Source of the DNA: Paracoccus kondratievae
Lineage (GTDB): Bacteria; Pseudomonadota; Alphaproteobacteria; Rhodobacterales; Rhodobacteraceae
Assembly (NCBI RefSeq): GCF_009301415.1
Contig: NZ_CP045073.1
Coordinates: 806,001-870,000, forward strand
Length of the DNA: 64,000 nucleotides
Direction of reading: 5' to 3'
In this document: positions 33,140-42,945 of the stretch, one piece after another
How the letters are laid out: each line of letters starts with the position of its first letter
Position numbering within the stretch: position 1 is the first letter of the stretch
Translations under genes and position numbers: made by a program
The notes under the pieces: generated by a model
Told to the model about the DNA's origin: nothing
Database searches by the model: none
The model's input: only the letters and a program-made list of their open reading frames with translations

Positions 33140-35749
33140 ATGATGAACCTCTCGGAATATCGCCGCAGTGCCGCCCGGCTGGCGGATTACCTGCCCTGGG
33201 CCGCGCTGATCGCGCCCGGCGTGGTGCTGAACAAGGATGGCAGCTTCCAGCGCAGCGCCAGCTTCCGGGGGCCGGATCTGGAGTCCGCCGTCGCCGCCGA
33301 ACTGGTCGCGGTCGCCGGACGGCTGAACAACGCCTTCCGACGCCTCGGCTCCGGCTGGGCGATCTTCGTCGAGGCGCAGCGCAGCCCGTCCTCCGCCTAT
33401 CCCGACAGTCGCTTCCCCGATCCCGCTTCCGCTCTGGTCGACGCCGAGCGGCGCGCGGAATTCGAGGGTGAGGCCGATCAGGGATCGTCCCGGGGGGACG
33501 ATCCCCGGCCGAACGACAGCCATTTCGTCTCGGAATATTTCCTGACCTTCCTCTGGCTGCCGCCCGCCGAAGAGGCCGCACGGGCCGAGAGCTGGCTCTA
33601 CGAGGGGCGCGAGACCTCGGGCGTGAATCCCCGGGAACTGCTGCGCGGCTTTCTAGATCGCACCGAGCGCGTGCTGGCGCTGCTGGACGGCTTCATGCCC
33701 GAATGCCGCTGGCTCGACGATGCGGAGGTGCTCACATATCTGCATTCCACCATCTCGACGAACCGGCACCGCGTCTGCGTGCCCGAGGTGCCGATGCATC
33801 TCGATGCGCTGCTCGCCGATCAGCCGCTGACCGGCGGGCTGGAGCCGCGCCTCGGCGACCGGCATCTGCGGGTGCTGACCATCACCGGCTTTCCGACCGC
33901 GACCACGCCCGGGATCCTCGACGATCTGAACCGTCTCGCCTTTCCCTATCGCTGGTCGACCCGCGCCATCCTGATGGACAAGGTCGATGCCACTAAGATG
34001 GTCACCAAGATCCGCCGCCAGTGGTTCGCCAAGCGCAAATCCATCGCCGCCATCCTGAAGGAGGTGATGACCAACGAGCAATCGGCTCTGGTCGATACCG
34101 ATGCCGCCAACAAGGCGCTGGATGCCGATCTGGCGCTGCAGGAACTCGGCGACGATGTCGCCGGCATGGCCTGGGTCACCGCGACCATCGTGGTGCAGGA
34201 CAGCGACCCGCGCCGGGCCGACGAGAAGCTGCGGCTGGTCGAGAAGGTGATCCAGGGCCGCGATTTCACCGCAATGACCGAGACCGTCAATGCCGTCGAT
34301 GCCTGGCTCGGGAGCCTGCCCGGACATGCCTATGCCAATGTCCGCCAGCCGCCGGTCTCGACGCTGAACCTCGCCCATATGATCCCGCTTTCGGCGGTGT
34401 GGGCGGGCGCGGAACGGGACGAACACCTGGGCGGGCCTCCGCTTCTTTATGGCCGCACGGAAGGTTCCACCCCGTTCCGCTTCTCGCTGCATGTCGGCGA
34501 TGTCGGGCATACGCTGGTCGTCGGCCCGACCGGGGCGGGCAAATCCGTCTTGCTCGCGCTGATGGCGCTGCAGTTCCGCCGCTATGCGCGGAGCCAGATC
34601 TTCGCCTTCGATTTCGGAGGCTCGATCCGGGCGGCCGCCCTTGCCATGGGCGGCGACTGGCATGATCTCGGCGGCAGCCTGACCGAGGGCGACGAGGCCT
34701 CCGTCGCCCTGCAGCCGCTGGCACGGACCCATGAGACCAGCGAGCGGGCCTGGGCCGCCGACTGGATCGCAGCGATTCTTGCTCGCGAGGGCGTGGGCAT
34801 CACGCCCGAGGTCCGGGAATATCTCTGGACGGCGCTGACCTCGCTGGCCTCGGCCCCGGTTGCCGAGCGCACCATCACCGGGCTTTCGGTACTGCTGCAA
34901 TCGAACGATCTGAAGCAGGCGCTGCGGCCCTACTGCATCGGCGGCGCCTCCGGTCGCCTGCTTGATGCCGAGGCGGAACATCTCGGCACCGCCTCGGTGC
35001 AGGCCTTCGAGATCGAGGGGCTGGTCGGCACCGCCGCCGCACCGGCAGTTCTCTCCTACCTCTTCCACCGCATCGGCGACCGGCTCGACGGGCGGCCAAC
35101 ACTGCTGATCATCGACGAGGGCTGGCTGGCGCTGGACGATGAGGGCTTCGCCGGGCAGCTCCGCGAATGGCTTAAGACGCTGAGGAAGAAGAACGCCTCG
35201 GTGATTTTCGCCACGCAGTCGCTGTCGGACATCGACAATTCCGCCATTGCGCCTGCGATTATCGAGTCCTGCCCGACCCGACTTCTTCTGCCCAACGAGC
35301 GCGCCATCGAGCCGCAGATTACCGAGATTTATCGGCGCTTCGGATTGAATGACCGCCAGATCGAGATCCTCGCCCGGGCCACACCGAAGCGCGACTATTA
35401 CTGCCAGTCCCGCCGCGGCAACCGGCTGTTCGAGCTGGGTCTCAGCGAGGTCGGGCTCGCGCTCTGCGCCGCCTCCTCAAAGTCCGATCAGGCGCTGATC
35501 GGCGAGATCCTCGCCGCACATGGCCGCGAGGGATTCCTCGACGCCTGGCTGCGAGCACGCGGCGTGGGCTGGGCGGCCGATCTGATCCCGGACCTGACGA
35601 TCCTCGTGCCCGAGGCCGAGGGGGAAGGGTCGGGAAGAGGGAATGGTGCTGCTGCGGATGCCGCCACCGCGCCAGCCCCGAACCCTGCTGATCCCGGTGA
35701 TGACTTCGCCGCTTACGACACAATCAGCGACAAGGAGATCGCGCCATGA
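33140..35749 (+). CDS. trbE: TrbE mating-channel ATPase (VirB4-type)
   Basis: The 869-residue ATPase is the largest inner-membrane energiser of the channel. It has the N-terminal CagE/TrbE domain (DYLPWAALIAPGVVLNKDGS), RWFAKRKS-type basic stretch QWFAKRKSIAAILKEVMTNE, Walker A TLVVGPTGAGKSVLLALMAL near 458-477, FDFGGSIRAAALAMGGDWHD, Walker B PTLLIIDEGWLALDDEGFAG and IFATQSLSDIDNSAIAPAII. The C-terminus ends in an Ala/Gly/Pro-rich tail. The next gene overlaps by 4 bp. Confidence 0.96.
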   Translation: MMNLSEYRRSAARLADYLPWAALIAPGVVLNKDGSFQRSASFRGPDLESAVAAELVAVAGRLNNAFRRLGSGWAIFVEAQRSPSSAYPDSRFPDPASALVDAERRAEFEGEADQGSSRGDDPRPNDSHFVSEYFLTFLWLPPAEEAARAESWLYEGRETSGVNPRELLRGFLDRTERVLALLDGFMPECRWLDDAEVLTYLHSTISTNRHRVCVPEVPMHLDALLADQPLTGGLEPRLGDRHLRVLTITGFPTATTPGILDDLNRLAFPYRWSTRAILMDKVDATKMVTKIRRQWFAKRKSIAAILKEVMTNEQSALVDTDAANKALDADLALQELGDDVAGMAWVTATIVVQDSDPRRADEKLRLVEKVIQGRDFTAMTETVNAVDAWLGSLPGHAYANVRQPPVSTLNLAHMIPLSAVWAGAERDEHLGGPPLLYGRTEGSTPFRFSLHVGDVGHTLVVGPTGAGKSVLLALMALQFRRYARSQIFAFDFGGSIRAAALAMGGDWHDLGGSLTEGDEASVALQPLARTHETSERAWAADWIAAILAREGVGITPEVREYLWTALTSLASAPVAERTITGLSVLLQSNDLKQALRPYCIGGASGRLLDAEAEHLGTASVQAFEIEGLVGTAAAPAVLSYLFHRIGDRLDGRPTLLIIDEGWLALDDEGFAGQLREWLKTLRKKNASVIFATQSLSDIDNSAIAPAIIESCPTRLLLPNERAIEPQITEIYRRFGLNDRQIEILARATPKRDYYCQSRRGNRLFELGLSEVGLALCAASSKSDQALIGEILAAHGREGFLDAWLRARGVGWAADLIPDLTILVPEAEGEGSGRGNGAAADAATAPAPNPADPGDDFAAYDTISDKEIAP

Positions 35750-36519
35750 CCTTTCCCCGAATGACCCGCCGCCCCCTGACCGCGCTGCTGCTGGCCGGTT
35801 CCTGCCTCGCCGCAACGGTGGTGGGAACAGCCTTCGTCACATCGCCAGCCCACGCCTGGCGGATCGTCTACGACCCGAGCAACTACGCGCAGAACGTGCT
35901 GACCGCCGCGCGGACGCTGGAGCAGATCAACAACCAGATCCGCTCGCTGCAGAACGAGGCGCAGATGCTGATCAATCAGGCCCACAACCTCGCAAGCCTG
36001 CCCTATTCCGCCCTCCAGACCCTGCAGGCCAATGTGGCGCAGACGCAGGCTCTGCTCGCGCAGGCGCAAAACCTCGCCTTCGAGGTCGGCCAGATCGATC
36101 AGGCCTTCCAGAGCGAATATGGCGCGGTCTCGCTCTCGGCGACCGAGACCCAGATGGTCGCGGACGCCCGCACCCGCTGGCAGAACACCGTCGGCGGGTT
36201 GCAGGATGCGCTGAAGGTGCAGGCCGGGGTCGTCGGCAATATCGACAGCAACCGCGCCGAGATGGCGGCGCTGGTCGGCGAGAGCCAGGGCGCCGAGGGG
36301 GCGTTGCAGGCCACCCAGGCCGGGAACCAGCTTCTGGCGCTGCAATCGCAGCAGCTTTCCGACCTGATCGCGGTGATCGCCGCCAACGGCCGCGCCGACG
36401 CGCTCTCCGAGGCTGAACGCGCCACCGCCGCCGAGCAGGGCCGAGTGCAGCGCGAGCGCTTTCTCACCCCGGGCGCGGGCTACCAGCCCGGCAATGCCCG
36501 CATGTTCAACGGCAACTGA
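35746..36519 (+). CDS. trbJ: TrbJ (VirB5-type minor pilin)
   Basis: The 257-residue exported protein has signal peptide RPLTALLLAGSCLAATVVGT to SPAHAWRIVYDPSNYAQNVL. The rest is a long helical bundle (NQIRSLQNEAQMLINQAHNL, ANVAQTQALLAQAQNLAFEV), as in VirB5/TrbJ proteins at the pilus tip, and ends NARMFNGN. It overlaps trbE by 4 bp. Confidence 0.93.
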   Translation: MTFPRMTRRPLTALLLAGSCLAATVVGTAFVTSPAHAWRIVYDPSNYAQNVLTAARTLEQINNQIRSLQNEAQMLINQAHNLASLPYSALQTLQANVAQTQALLAQAQNLAFEVGQIDQAFQSEYGAVSLSATETQMVADARTRWQNTVGGLQDALKVQAGVVGNIDSNRAEMAALVGESQGAEGALQATQAGNQLLALQSQQLSDLIAVIAANGRADALSEAERATAAEQGRVQRERFLTPGAGYQPGNARMFNGN

Positions 36520-36557
36520 CGGTACGGGCGCAGCGCTGGCCGGGAAGGAGGCAGGGG

Positions 36558-36869
36558 ATGGAAGGCAAGACCGGCGCCCGGATCGTGGCGATCATGCTGG
36601 CGGCGGTCGCGCTGACCGCTGCCCTTGTCTCGCTGATCCGCGAGGCAGAGGGTCCTGTGGTCAGGGCCGTGCTGGAGGCTCGGACCTCGGAAGATCCGCT
36701 GCGGCAGGATCTGCGGCGCTGCCAGCAACTGGGCAATGCGGCGCTGGAAGATGACAGCTGCCGCGCGGCATGGGCGCAGAGCCGTGACCGCTTTCTGGGC
36801 AGGGAACGAGCGCAGACGGCCGCGCCAAACGTCCCGGACGCTTCGGCCACCTCTGTGGAAGGACGCTGA
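36558..36869 (+). CDS. TrbK-alt putative entry exclusion protein
   Basis: The 103-residue product has one N-terminal membrane helix (ARIVAIMLAAVALTAALVSL) and the block RTSEDPLRQDLRRCQQLGNA with ALEDDSCRAAWAQSRDRFLG, the TrbK-alt pattern. It is encoded between trbJ and trbL, where entry-exclusion proteins lie. Two Cys residues may pair outside the membrane. It would reduce transfer into cells that already carry the element. Confidence 0.85.
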   Translation: MEGKTGARIVAIMLAAVALTAALVSLIREAEGPVVRAVLEARTSEDPLRQDLRRCQQLGNAALEDDSCRAAWAQSRDRFLGRERAQTAAPNVPDASATSVEGR

Positions 36870-36872
36870 GAC

Positions 36873-38210
36873 ATGGGCGGCACCGGGGTCATCGACAGCT
36901 TTCTCGGCATATTCACCAGCTATATCGACTCCGGCTTCGGGTTGCTCGGCGGCGAGGTCGCCTTCATCGCCTCGACCCTGATCGTGATCGACGTGACCCT
37001 CGCCGCGCTCTTCTGGTCCTGGGGCGCCGATGACGACATCCTGGCCCGGCTGGTGAAGAAGACCCTCTTCGTCGGCGTCTTCGCGTATCTGATCGGGAAC
37101 TGGAACAGCCTCGCACAGATCGTCTTCGACAGCTTTGCCGGCCTTGGCCTGATGGCCTCGGGCACCGGCTTTTCCACCGCAGACCTCCTGCGCCCCGGTC
37201 GGGTCGCCCAGACCGGCCTCGATGCCGGGCGACCGTTGCTGGAGTCGATCTCCGATCTGATGGGTTTCGTCTCCTTCTTCGAGAACTTCATCCAGATCGC
37301 CTGCCTGCTCTTCGCCTGGGTTCTGGTGCTGCTCGCCTTCTTCATCCTCGCCGTGCAGCTCTTCGTCACCCTGATCGAGTTCAAGCTGACCACGCTGGCG
37401 GGCTTCGTGCTGATCCCCTTCGGCCTCTTCGGACAAACCGCCTTCATGGCCGAGCGGGTGCTCGGCAATGTCGTCTCCTCCGGCATCAAGGTCCTGGTCC
37501 TCGCCGTCATCATCGGCATCGGCTCGACCCTGTTCGGCCAGTTCACCGCAGGCTTCGGCGGCGTCGCCCCGACCGTCGATGACGCCATGGCCATCGTCCT
37601 CGCCGCCCTTTCGCTGCTCGGCCTCGGCATCTTCGGGCCGGGCATCGCCTCGGGCCTGGTCTCGGGCGGGCCGCAACTCGGCGCCGGTGCCGCCGTCGGC
37701 ACCGGCCTCGCCGGAGGCGCTGCGCTGGTGGCCGCCGGTGGCGGGACCATGATGGCCGCGAAGGGTGGCGCGGCAGCGGTGCGAGGTGGAGCCGCGACGG
37801 CAGGCGCCGCCTCGGCTGCCTATACACTTAACTCGGCAGGTCAGTCCGGTGGGGCCGGGATCGCCGCGGGCGCTGCCGGGATCGGCAAGGCCGCAGGTGT
37901 CGCCGCTCTCTCTCCGCTGCGCCGTGCCGCCGCCAGCATCAAGGCCAGCCACAGTTCCGGCGTGAAGACCGCCTTCACCGGCACCGGCGGAACGACCACG
38001 CAAGGCGCAATCGGCGGTGCATCGGGCGGTTCCGGGAATGGCGCCGCCGGATCGCCGGGCGGTGCCTCTTCCACACCCGGCTGGGCGCAGCGCCTGCAGC
38101 ATGGTTCGGGCATCACCCGCTCCGCCGGAATGGCCGCCCATACCATCCGCGCCGGCGACAGCCGGGGCGGCGGAGCTTCCGTTTCCCTATCCGAAAGCGA
38201 TCGCAGATGA
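36873..38210 (+). CDS. trbL: TrbL (VirB6-type polytopic channel protein)
   Basis: The 445-residue protein has about six membrane helices in the first 290 residues (VAFIASTLIVIDVTLAALFW, LVLLAFFILAVQLFVTLIEF, TTLAGFVLIPFGLFGQTAF, VLVLAVIIGIGSTLFGQF). The rest is Gly/Ala-rich and likely disordered. It begins 3 bp after trbK and overlaps trbF by 4 bp. Confidence 0.94.
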   Translation: MGGTGVIDSFLGIFTSYIDSGFGLLGGEVAFIASTLIVIDVTLAALFWSWGADDDILARLVKKTLFVGVFAYLIGNWNSLAQIVFDSFAGLGLMASGTGFSTADLLRPGRVAQTGLDAGRPLLESISDLMGFVSFFENFIQIACLLFAWVLVLLAFFILAVQLFVTLIEFKLTTLAGFVLIPFGLFGQTAFMAERVLGNVVSSGIKVLVLAVIIGIGSTLFGQFTAGFGGVAPTVDDAMAIVLAALSLLGLGIFGPGIASGLVSGGPQLGAGAAVGTGLAGGAALVAAGGGTMMAAKGGAAAVRGGAATAGAASAAYTLNSAGQSGGAGIAAGAAGIGKAAGVAALSPLRRAAASIKASHSSGVKTAFTGTGGTTTQGAIGGASGGSGNGAAGSPGGASSTPGWAQRLQHGSGITRSAGMAAHTIRAGDSRGGGASVSLSESDRR

Positions 38211-38896
38211 ACATCTTCAGACGGGCCGCCCCCCATTACGGCAAGACACCGGAACCCGAGACCCCCTATCAGAAGGCCGCCCAGGTCTGGGACGAGCGCG
38301 TCGGCTCTGCCCGGGTGCAGGCGAAGAACTGGCGATACATGGCCTTTGGCTCGCTGATCCTCTCGGCAGGCTTCGCCACCGCACTGGTCTGGCAATCGGC
38401 GCGTGGCACCGTCGTGCCATGGGTGGTGCAGGTCGATAATCTCGGCCAGGCGCAGACCGTCGCGCCGGCCGTGGCGGACTACCGCCCCTCCGATCCGCAG
38501 ATCGCTTTCCATCTCGGCCGCTTCATCGAGCAGGTCCGTGCGATACCGGCCGATCCGATCATCGTGCGTCAGAACTGGCTCAGGGCCTATGACTGGACCA
38601 CGGATCGCGGAGCGGCGGCGCTGAACGATCATGCCCGCGAGAACGATCCCTTCGCAAAGGTCGGGCGCGCCCAGATCGCCGTCGAGGTCTCCTCCGTCAT
38701 CCGCGCCTCGCCGGACAGCTTCCGGGTGGCCTGGACCGAGAAGCATTACGAGAGTGGCCAACTGGGCGCCACCGAGCGCTGGACTGCGATTCTGACTATC
38801 GTGATTCAGGCGCCCCGCGACGCCGAGCGGCTGCGGGCCAATCCGCTCGGCATCTATGTCAACGCCATCAGCTGGTCGCGGGAGATGAGTCAATGA
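38207..38896 (+). CDS. trbF: TrbF (VirB8-type channel protein)
   Basis: The 229-residue protein has a cytoplasmic start MNIFRRAAPHYGKTPEPETP, one membrane helix (MAFGSLILSAGFATALVWQS) and a periplasmic VirB8-like domain (FRVAWTEKHYESGQLGATER, ILTIVIQAPRDAERLRANPL, GIYVNAISWSREMSQ). It links the channel ATPases to the outer-membrane core. It overlaps both neighbours by 4 bp. Confidence 0.95.
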   Translation: MNIFRRAAPHYGKTPEPETPYQKAAQVWDERVGSARVQAKNWRYMAFGSLILSAGFATALVWQSARGTVVPWVVQVDNLGQAQTVAPAVADYRPSDPQIAFHLGRFIEQVRAIPADPIIVRQNWLRAYDWTTDRGAAALNDHARENDPFAKVGRAQIAVEVSSVIRASPDSFRVAWTEKHYESGQLGATERWTAILTIVIQAPRDAERLRANPLGIYVNAISWSREMSQ

Positions 38897-39951
38897 CCAC
38901 CGCCTGCATCGTAACGCGCCGCAGCTTTTCACGGCGCACGACCTCTCTATCCCTCGCAGCCCTGCTGATCGGCACCGCGCTGATCTCCGGTTGCTCAGGG
39001 AAAGCCGTACCGGAGTTCGACTATGATGCCGATGTCCCGGCTTTGCCTGCCGCGCAGAGCGTAGCGGCGGAGACCTCGCCGAAGCCGCTGCACACCCCGC
39101 CGGGCTGGACGGTCGCGCGCGGCGGAGCTGCCGCAGACACCGCCCCGGCGCGGGTCGGCAATGCCAATGCCGCCGCAAGGGTCGAGCCGCGCCGCGAGGG
39201 CTATTACAATGCCATCCAGATCTATCCCTTCTCGGAAGGCGCCCTCTATCAGGTCTATGCCGCCCCCGGGCAGATCACCGATATCGCGCTGGAACCGGGC
39301 GAGAGCCTGACCGGCGCCGGTCCCATCGCCGCCGGCGACACCGCGCGCTGGATCATCGGCGATACCGAAAGCGGCAGTGGCGCTGCGGCCAGGGTCCATA
39401 TTCTCGTGAAGCCGACCCGGTCTGACATCGCGACCAATCTCGTGGTTACCACCGACCGGCGTAGCTATCTGATCGAACTGAGGGCGCAGGAAGCGGCCTA
39501 TATGCCCGCCGTGGCCTGGTCCTACCCGGTCCAGCCCGGCGCGAGGCGGCAGGCCGTTGCAGCCGCGCCCGTCATCCCCGCCGCAGCCGCGCGGAACTAC
39601 CGCTACGGATTGCAGATCGAGGGCACGAGCCCGCCATGGCGGCCGGTCTCGGTCTTCGACGACGGCCGACGCGTCTATGTCGTCTTCCCCCGCGGTATCG
39701 TGCAGGGCGAGATGCCGCCGATCTTCGTGCTCGGCCCGGATGGCGAACCGCAGATCGTCAACAGCCGTGTGCATGGCAATATCCTGATCGTCGATCGGCT
39801 CTTCGGCGCGGCCGAACTGCGCCTCGGCAGCGGCGGGCGCCAGCAGGTGGTGCGGATCCTGCGCGTCGAGCCGAAGACCGTCGAGCCCAAGGCCCCAACA
39901 GTTGAAGGGGCAGTGCCGGAGACAGCGGCCAGCGGGAAGGTGCCGTCATGA
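38893..39951 (+). CDS. trbG: TrbG (VirB9-type lipoprotein)
   Basis: The 352-residue protein has a lipoprotein signal (SLAALLIGTALISGCSGKAV, Cys as acceptor). The VirB9 domain follows: YNAIQIYPFSEGALYQVYAA, GQITDIALEPGESLTGAGPI, RSYLIELRAQEAAYMPAVAW and RPVSVFDDGRRVYVVFPRGI, ending NILIVDRLFGAAELRLGSGG. With TrbI it forms the outer-membrane core complex. Confidence 0.95.
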   Translation: MTTACIVTRRSFSRRTTSLSLAALLIGTALISGCSGKAVPEFDYDADVPALPAAQSVAAETSPKPLHTPPGWTVARGGAAADTAPARVGNANAAARVEPRREGYYNAIQIYPFSEGALYQVYAAPGQITDIALEPGESLTGAGPIAAGDTARWIIGDTESGSGAAARVHILVKPTRSDIATNLVVTTDRRSYLIELRAQEAAYMPAVAWSYPVQPGARRQAVAAAPVIPAAAARNYRYGLQIEGTSPPWRPVSVFDDGRRVYVVFPRGIVQGEMPPIFVLGPDGEPQIVNSRVHGNILIVDRLFGAAELRLGSGGRQQVVRILRVEPKTVEPKAPTVEGAVPETAASGKVPS

Positions 39952-41090
39952 GCGGGGGCAATCCGGCATCCAAGGCCGCCTCGCCGATGCGGCTGCGTGC
40001 CGAGCCGCCGCGCGTCAGCCGCCTGTCGCGCAAGGTTCTGGCCGGAGTGGGTGCAGTCGCGCTTTTCGGCATCGGTGGCGCCCTGATCTATGCACTCCAG
40101 ACCCGCGATACCGGCACGGGCAGCGAGGAGCTCTATTCCATCGAGAACCGCGCCACCGCCGATGGTCTGGCCTCCCTCCCGCGCGACTATACCGGCCCGA
40201 TCCTCGGACCGCCGCTGCCCGGCGATCTGGGAGGACCGGTCCTCGATGCGCAGAACCGGGGCCAGCCAGTGGTCCCGCCCATCATCGCGGCGCCAGCTGC
40301 GGTCGATCCCGACGAGGAACGGCGCCGCGCCGAGGAAGAAGCCGCACGGCTGAGCAACGTCTTCTTCCAGTCCGGGCCGCGAACAGGGTCAAAGGCGGGC
40401 GCGGCCATGGCCGGCCTTGCCGGTCTCGACCTCGGTGGCCAGGCCGGCGCGCAGGATCCGCGGACGGCGTTCCTGAACGGACCGGTGGATCGCCAGACCG
40501 TGGCAGTCGACCGCATCGCTGCACCGGCCTCTCCATTCATCCTGCAGGCCGGATCGGTGATTCCGGCGGCGCTGATCACCGGCATCCGCTCCGATCTGCC
40601 GGGCCAAATCACCGCCCAGGTCACCGAAAACGTCTATGACAGCCCGACCGGTTCCCTGCTCATGATCCCGCAGGGCACCCGTATCATCGGCGAATACGAT
40701 GCCGGCGTCGGCACCGGCCTGCGCCGGGTGTTGCTGGTCTGGAACCGGCTGATCTTCCCCGACGGATCCTCGCTGGTGCTGGAGCGTCTGCCAGGGGCAG
40801 ATGGCGCCGGTTATGCCGGGCTGGAGGATGGCGTCGACTATCACTGGGGCGAGGTCTTCAAGGCCGCCGGACTCGCGACCCTGCTGGCGATCGGCACGGA
40901 ACTTGCCAGTGACGACGAGGACCGGCTGGTCCGCGCCATCCGCGACGGCGCGCAGGACACCATCGGCGAGGTCGGCCAGCAGATCGTCCAGCGTCAGATG
41001 CAGGTCACGCCGACGCTCACCATCCGGCCCGGCTATCCGGTCAGGATCATTGTTACCCGGGATCTCGTGTTCCGCAAACAGGGAGAGTGA
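39948..41090 (+). CDS. trbI: TrbI (VirB10-type channel protein)
   Basis: The 380-residue protein has one membrane helix (VLAGVGAVALFGIGGALIYA), a Pro/Glu-rich linker and the C-terminal VirB10 domain: FILQAGSVIPAALITGIRSD, VTENVYDSPTGSLLMIPQGT, RIIGEYDAGVGTGLRRVLLV and NRLIFPDGSSLVLERLPGAD, ending TIRPGYPVRIIVTRDLVF. It overlaps trbG by 4 bp and spans the cell envelope. Confidence 0.95.
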   Translation: MSGGNPASKAASPMRLRAEPPRVSRLSRKVLAGVGAVALFGIGGALIYALQTRDTGTGSEELYSIENRATADGLASLPRDYTGPILGPPLPGDLGGPVLDAQNRGQPVVPPIIAAPAAVDPDEERRRAEEEAARLSNVFFQSGPRTGSKAGAAMAGLAGLDLGGQAGAQDPRTAFLNGPVDRQTVAVDRIAAPASPFILQAGSVIPAALITGIRSDLPGQITAQVTENVYDSPTGSLLMIPQGTRIIGEYDAGVGTGLRRVLLVWNRLIFPDGSSLVLERLPGADGAGYAGLEDGVDYHWGEVFKAAGLATLLAIGTELASDDEDRLVRAIRDGAQDTIGEVGQQIVQRQMQVTPTLTIRPGYPVRIIVTRDLVFRKQGE

Positions 41091-41092
41091 CC

Positions 41093-41362
41093 ATGGTGAA
41101 GCTGAAACTCGCGCCGCCCGCGGACGACAAGCCGGTGAAGGTGACGGTGGAACTGCCCGCAGGGCTGCACCGGGATCTTGTCTCATACGGGCGGCTCTTG
41201 GCCGCGGTCGGATCACCGCCCATCGAACCGGCACGACTGATTGCACCGATGCTGGAGCGATTCGTCGCGACGGATCGGGGCTTCGCTAAGGCAAGGAAGG
41301 CTGGAACTGGCGGTGCTGACATCGCGCGCCCTGCCCCGCCAACGGCACCGGCTGATGGTTAA
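41093..41362 (+). CDS. DUF2274 protein
   Basis: The 89-residue product starts MVKLKLAPPADDKPVKVTVE then LPAGLHRDLVSYGRLLAAVG, a DUF2274 domain that resembles a ribbon-helix-helix. It ends the trb operon in this element type. GGGAGAG lies upstream of the ATG at 41093; a GTG at 41087 overlaps the trbI stop. The function is unknown, possibly regulation of transfer. Confidence 0.9.
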   Translation: MVKLKLAPPADDKPVKVTVELPAGLHRDLVSYGRLLAAVGSPPIEPARLIAPMLERFVATDRGFAKARKAGTGGADIARPAPPTAPADG

Positions 41363-41400
41363 AAAACAGCGCCCCGGGGCTGAAACGGGGTCCGACGCTT
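41363..41400 (-). terminator. Likely terminator between DUF2274 and MFS genes
   Basis: On the minus strand CCCCGTTTCAGCCCCGGGG can fold (CCCCG/CGGGG) and is followed by CGCTGTTTTTTAACC. It lies about 100 bp beyond the MFS stop, so it would end that transcript. Confidence 0.5.
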
Positions 41401-41501
41401 TATACATCACCCGACGCTTCTCGGTCAGATCCGTCTTCAGGGAATGCCCTCTGCAACTCCGCTGGTTTTGTTCCGGCGCCATAACGGCACCGGATGCTTT
41501 C

Positions 41502-42923
41502 TTATCGGCGCGTGGCGATTCCCGCGGTCAGGACACCCAGCAGAGTCAGGAGCGCGATTCCAAGCGAGACATACCGCGCGGCATCGGCGATGGACTCGCC
41601 ACCCGCCGCCATCAGCGTGCCCGCCATGGCCGAGGTGATCGAGAAGGCGATCAGCTGCGTGGTCGTGATCGCGGCAGCGGCCTTGCCGCCCTCGGCCGGA
41701 TCACGGGAACTGCTCATGGCGGCAACGCCCAGCAGGGGCCAGGCCAGACCGATGCCCACGCCCGAGACAGTCAGCGCACCGGCCCAGATGGCGACCGTGG
41801 CCAGTCCTGCCCCTGATGCCTGAAACAGCCCATAGACGATCAGCCCCGCCGTCAGCAGCAGCGGCCCCAGCCTGATCGCACGCCTGCGCCCGGCATCCGA
41901 AGACACCGACACCACGAACAGTTGCGCGATGACCCAGGCCAGCGACAGCACCGCCCCCAGAAGCCCCGCCACAAGCGGGCTGAGACCCGCCAGCTGCTGG
42001 CCGAACAGCGGAATGAAGTTCTCGACCATGACGCCCGCACTCAGCGCCGCAACCGTCAGATAGACCCATTTGAGCGCATTGCCGCGCCGATAGGTCAGCT
42101 TCGGCAGAATGGTGTTGTCCGACCGCCGCTCGACCGTTACGAACAGCCAGAGCAGCACCAGCCCGGCCCCGACGGCCAGCATGGTCGGCCAGCCGATCGG
42201 CAATACCGCGCTCAAGCTGATGGCGATGGTTGCAAGCACCAGCAGAATGAGCGAGGCCACCGGCACCGGGTTCTGCCGCGCGGACCCCGCCATACCGGCA
42301 AAGGACCGCTGCCCGAGCAACGCAAATATCAGCGCGACCAGTGCAAGACCGCCATAGGACCAGCGCCACAGCCCGAGCTCCGCGAACACCCCGCCAAGCG
42401 CCGGACCGAACAACGTGCCCACGCCCCACATGGCCGAAACGACACCGGTCGCGCGTGCCCAGTGCCGCTCGGGCAGCGCGCTGCGGATCACCGCATAGCC
42501 GAGCCCGGCCAGCAGCCCCCCGCCCAGGCCCTGAATGATCCGGCCGGCGATCAGGATCTGCATCGTCGGGCTGATGGCATTGCCGGCAGCGCCAAGCGCG
42601 AAGGTGACGAAGGCAATCAGATAGGCGCTGGCCGGCCCCCTGCTGTCAAGCAACCGGCTGACAAACAGCGAGGCCACGATGGCCGCGATGACGAAGCCGG
42701 TGGTGACCCAGGCATAATAGGCCTGCCCGCCGATATCCGCGACGATCGAGGGCATCAGCGCCGCGGTGAAGTAAAGGTTCATCGCATAAAGCAGGATGCC
42801 GCTGGCCATGACGGTGACGATGGCCAGATGCCGGCCGGACAGCAGATCGGACCAGCCGTCACGCGGATCATCAGGCATGCTTGCAGAACCGGCCGAATCG
42901 GCCGGATGGGAATTGGGGCTCAT
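41502..42923 (-). CDS. MFS transporter, multidrug-efflux type
   Basis: The 473-residue membrane protein has a charged N-terminus and about 12-14 helices. Motif A variant SLFVSRLLDSRGPASAYLIA and motif C-like LFGPALGGVFAELGLWRW place it among drug:proton antiporters of the DHA family. The gene is transcribed leftward, downstream of and likely together with the DoxX-like gene (22-bp gap). The nearby TetR regulator suggests induced efflux, though the substrate is not evident. Confidence 0.88.
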   Translation of the reverse strand: MSPNSHPADSAGSASMPDDPRDGWSDLLSGRHLAIVTVMASGILLYAMNLYFTAALMPSIVADIGGQAYYAWVTTGFVIAAIVASLFVSRLLDSRGPASAYLIAFVTFALGAAGNAISPTMQILIAGRIIQGLGGGLLAGLGYAVIRSALPERHWARATGVVSAMWGVGTLFGPALGGVFAELGLWRWSYGGLALVALIFALLGQRSFAGMAGSARQNPVPVASLILLVLATIAISLSAVLPIGWPTMLAVGAGLVLLWLFVTVERRSDNTILPKLTYRRGNALKWVYLTVAALSAGVMVENFIPLFGQQLAGLSPLVAGLLGAVLSLAWVIAQLFVVSVSSDAGRRRAIRLGPLLLTAGLIVYGLFQASGAGLATVAIWAGALTVSGVGIGLAWPLLGVAAMSSSRDPAEGGKAAAAITTTQLIAFSITSAMAGTLMAAGGESIADAARYVSLGIALLTLLGVLTAGIATRR

Positions 42924-42945
42924 GAAGGGGACTCCGGGGTAAGGT

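Noticed and set aside
36480..38141. A 553-residue minus-strand open frame opposite trbK and trbL
   Set aside because: The low-complexity Asp/Glu/Gly-rich translation mirrors the Ala/Gly-rich trbL sequence; there is no family match.
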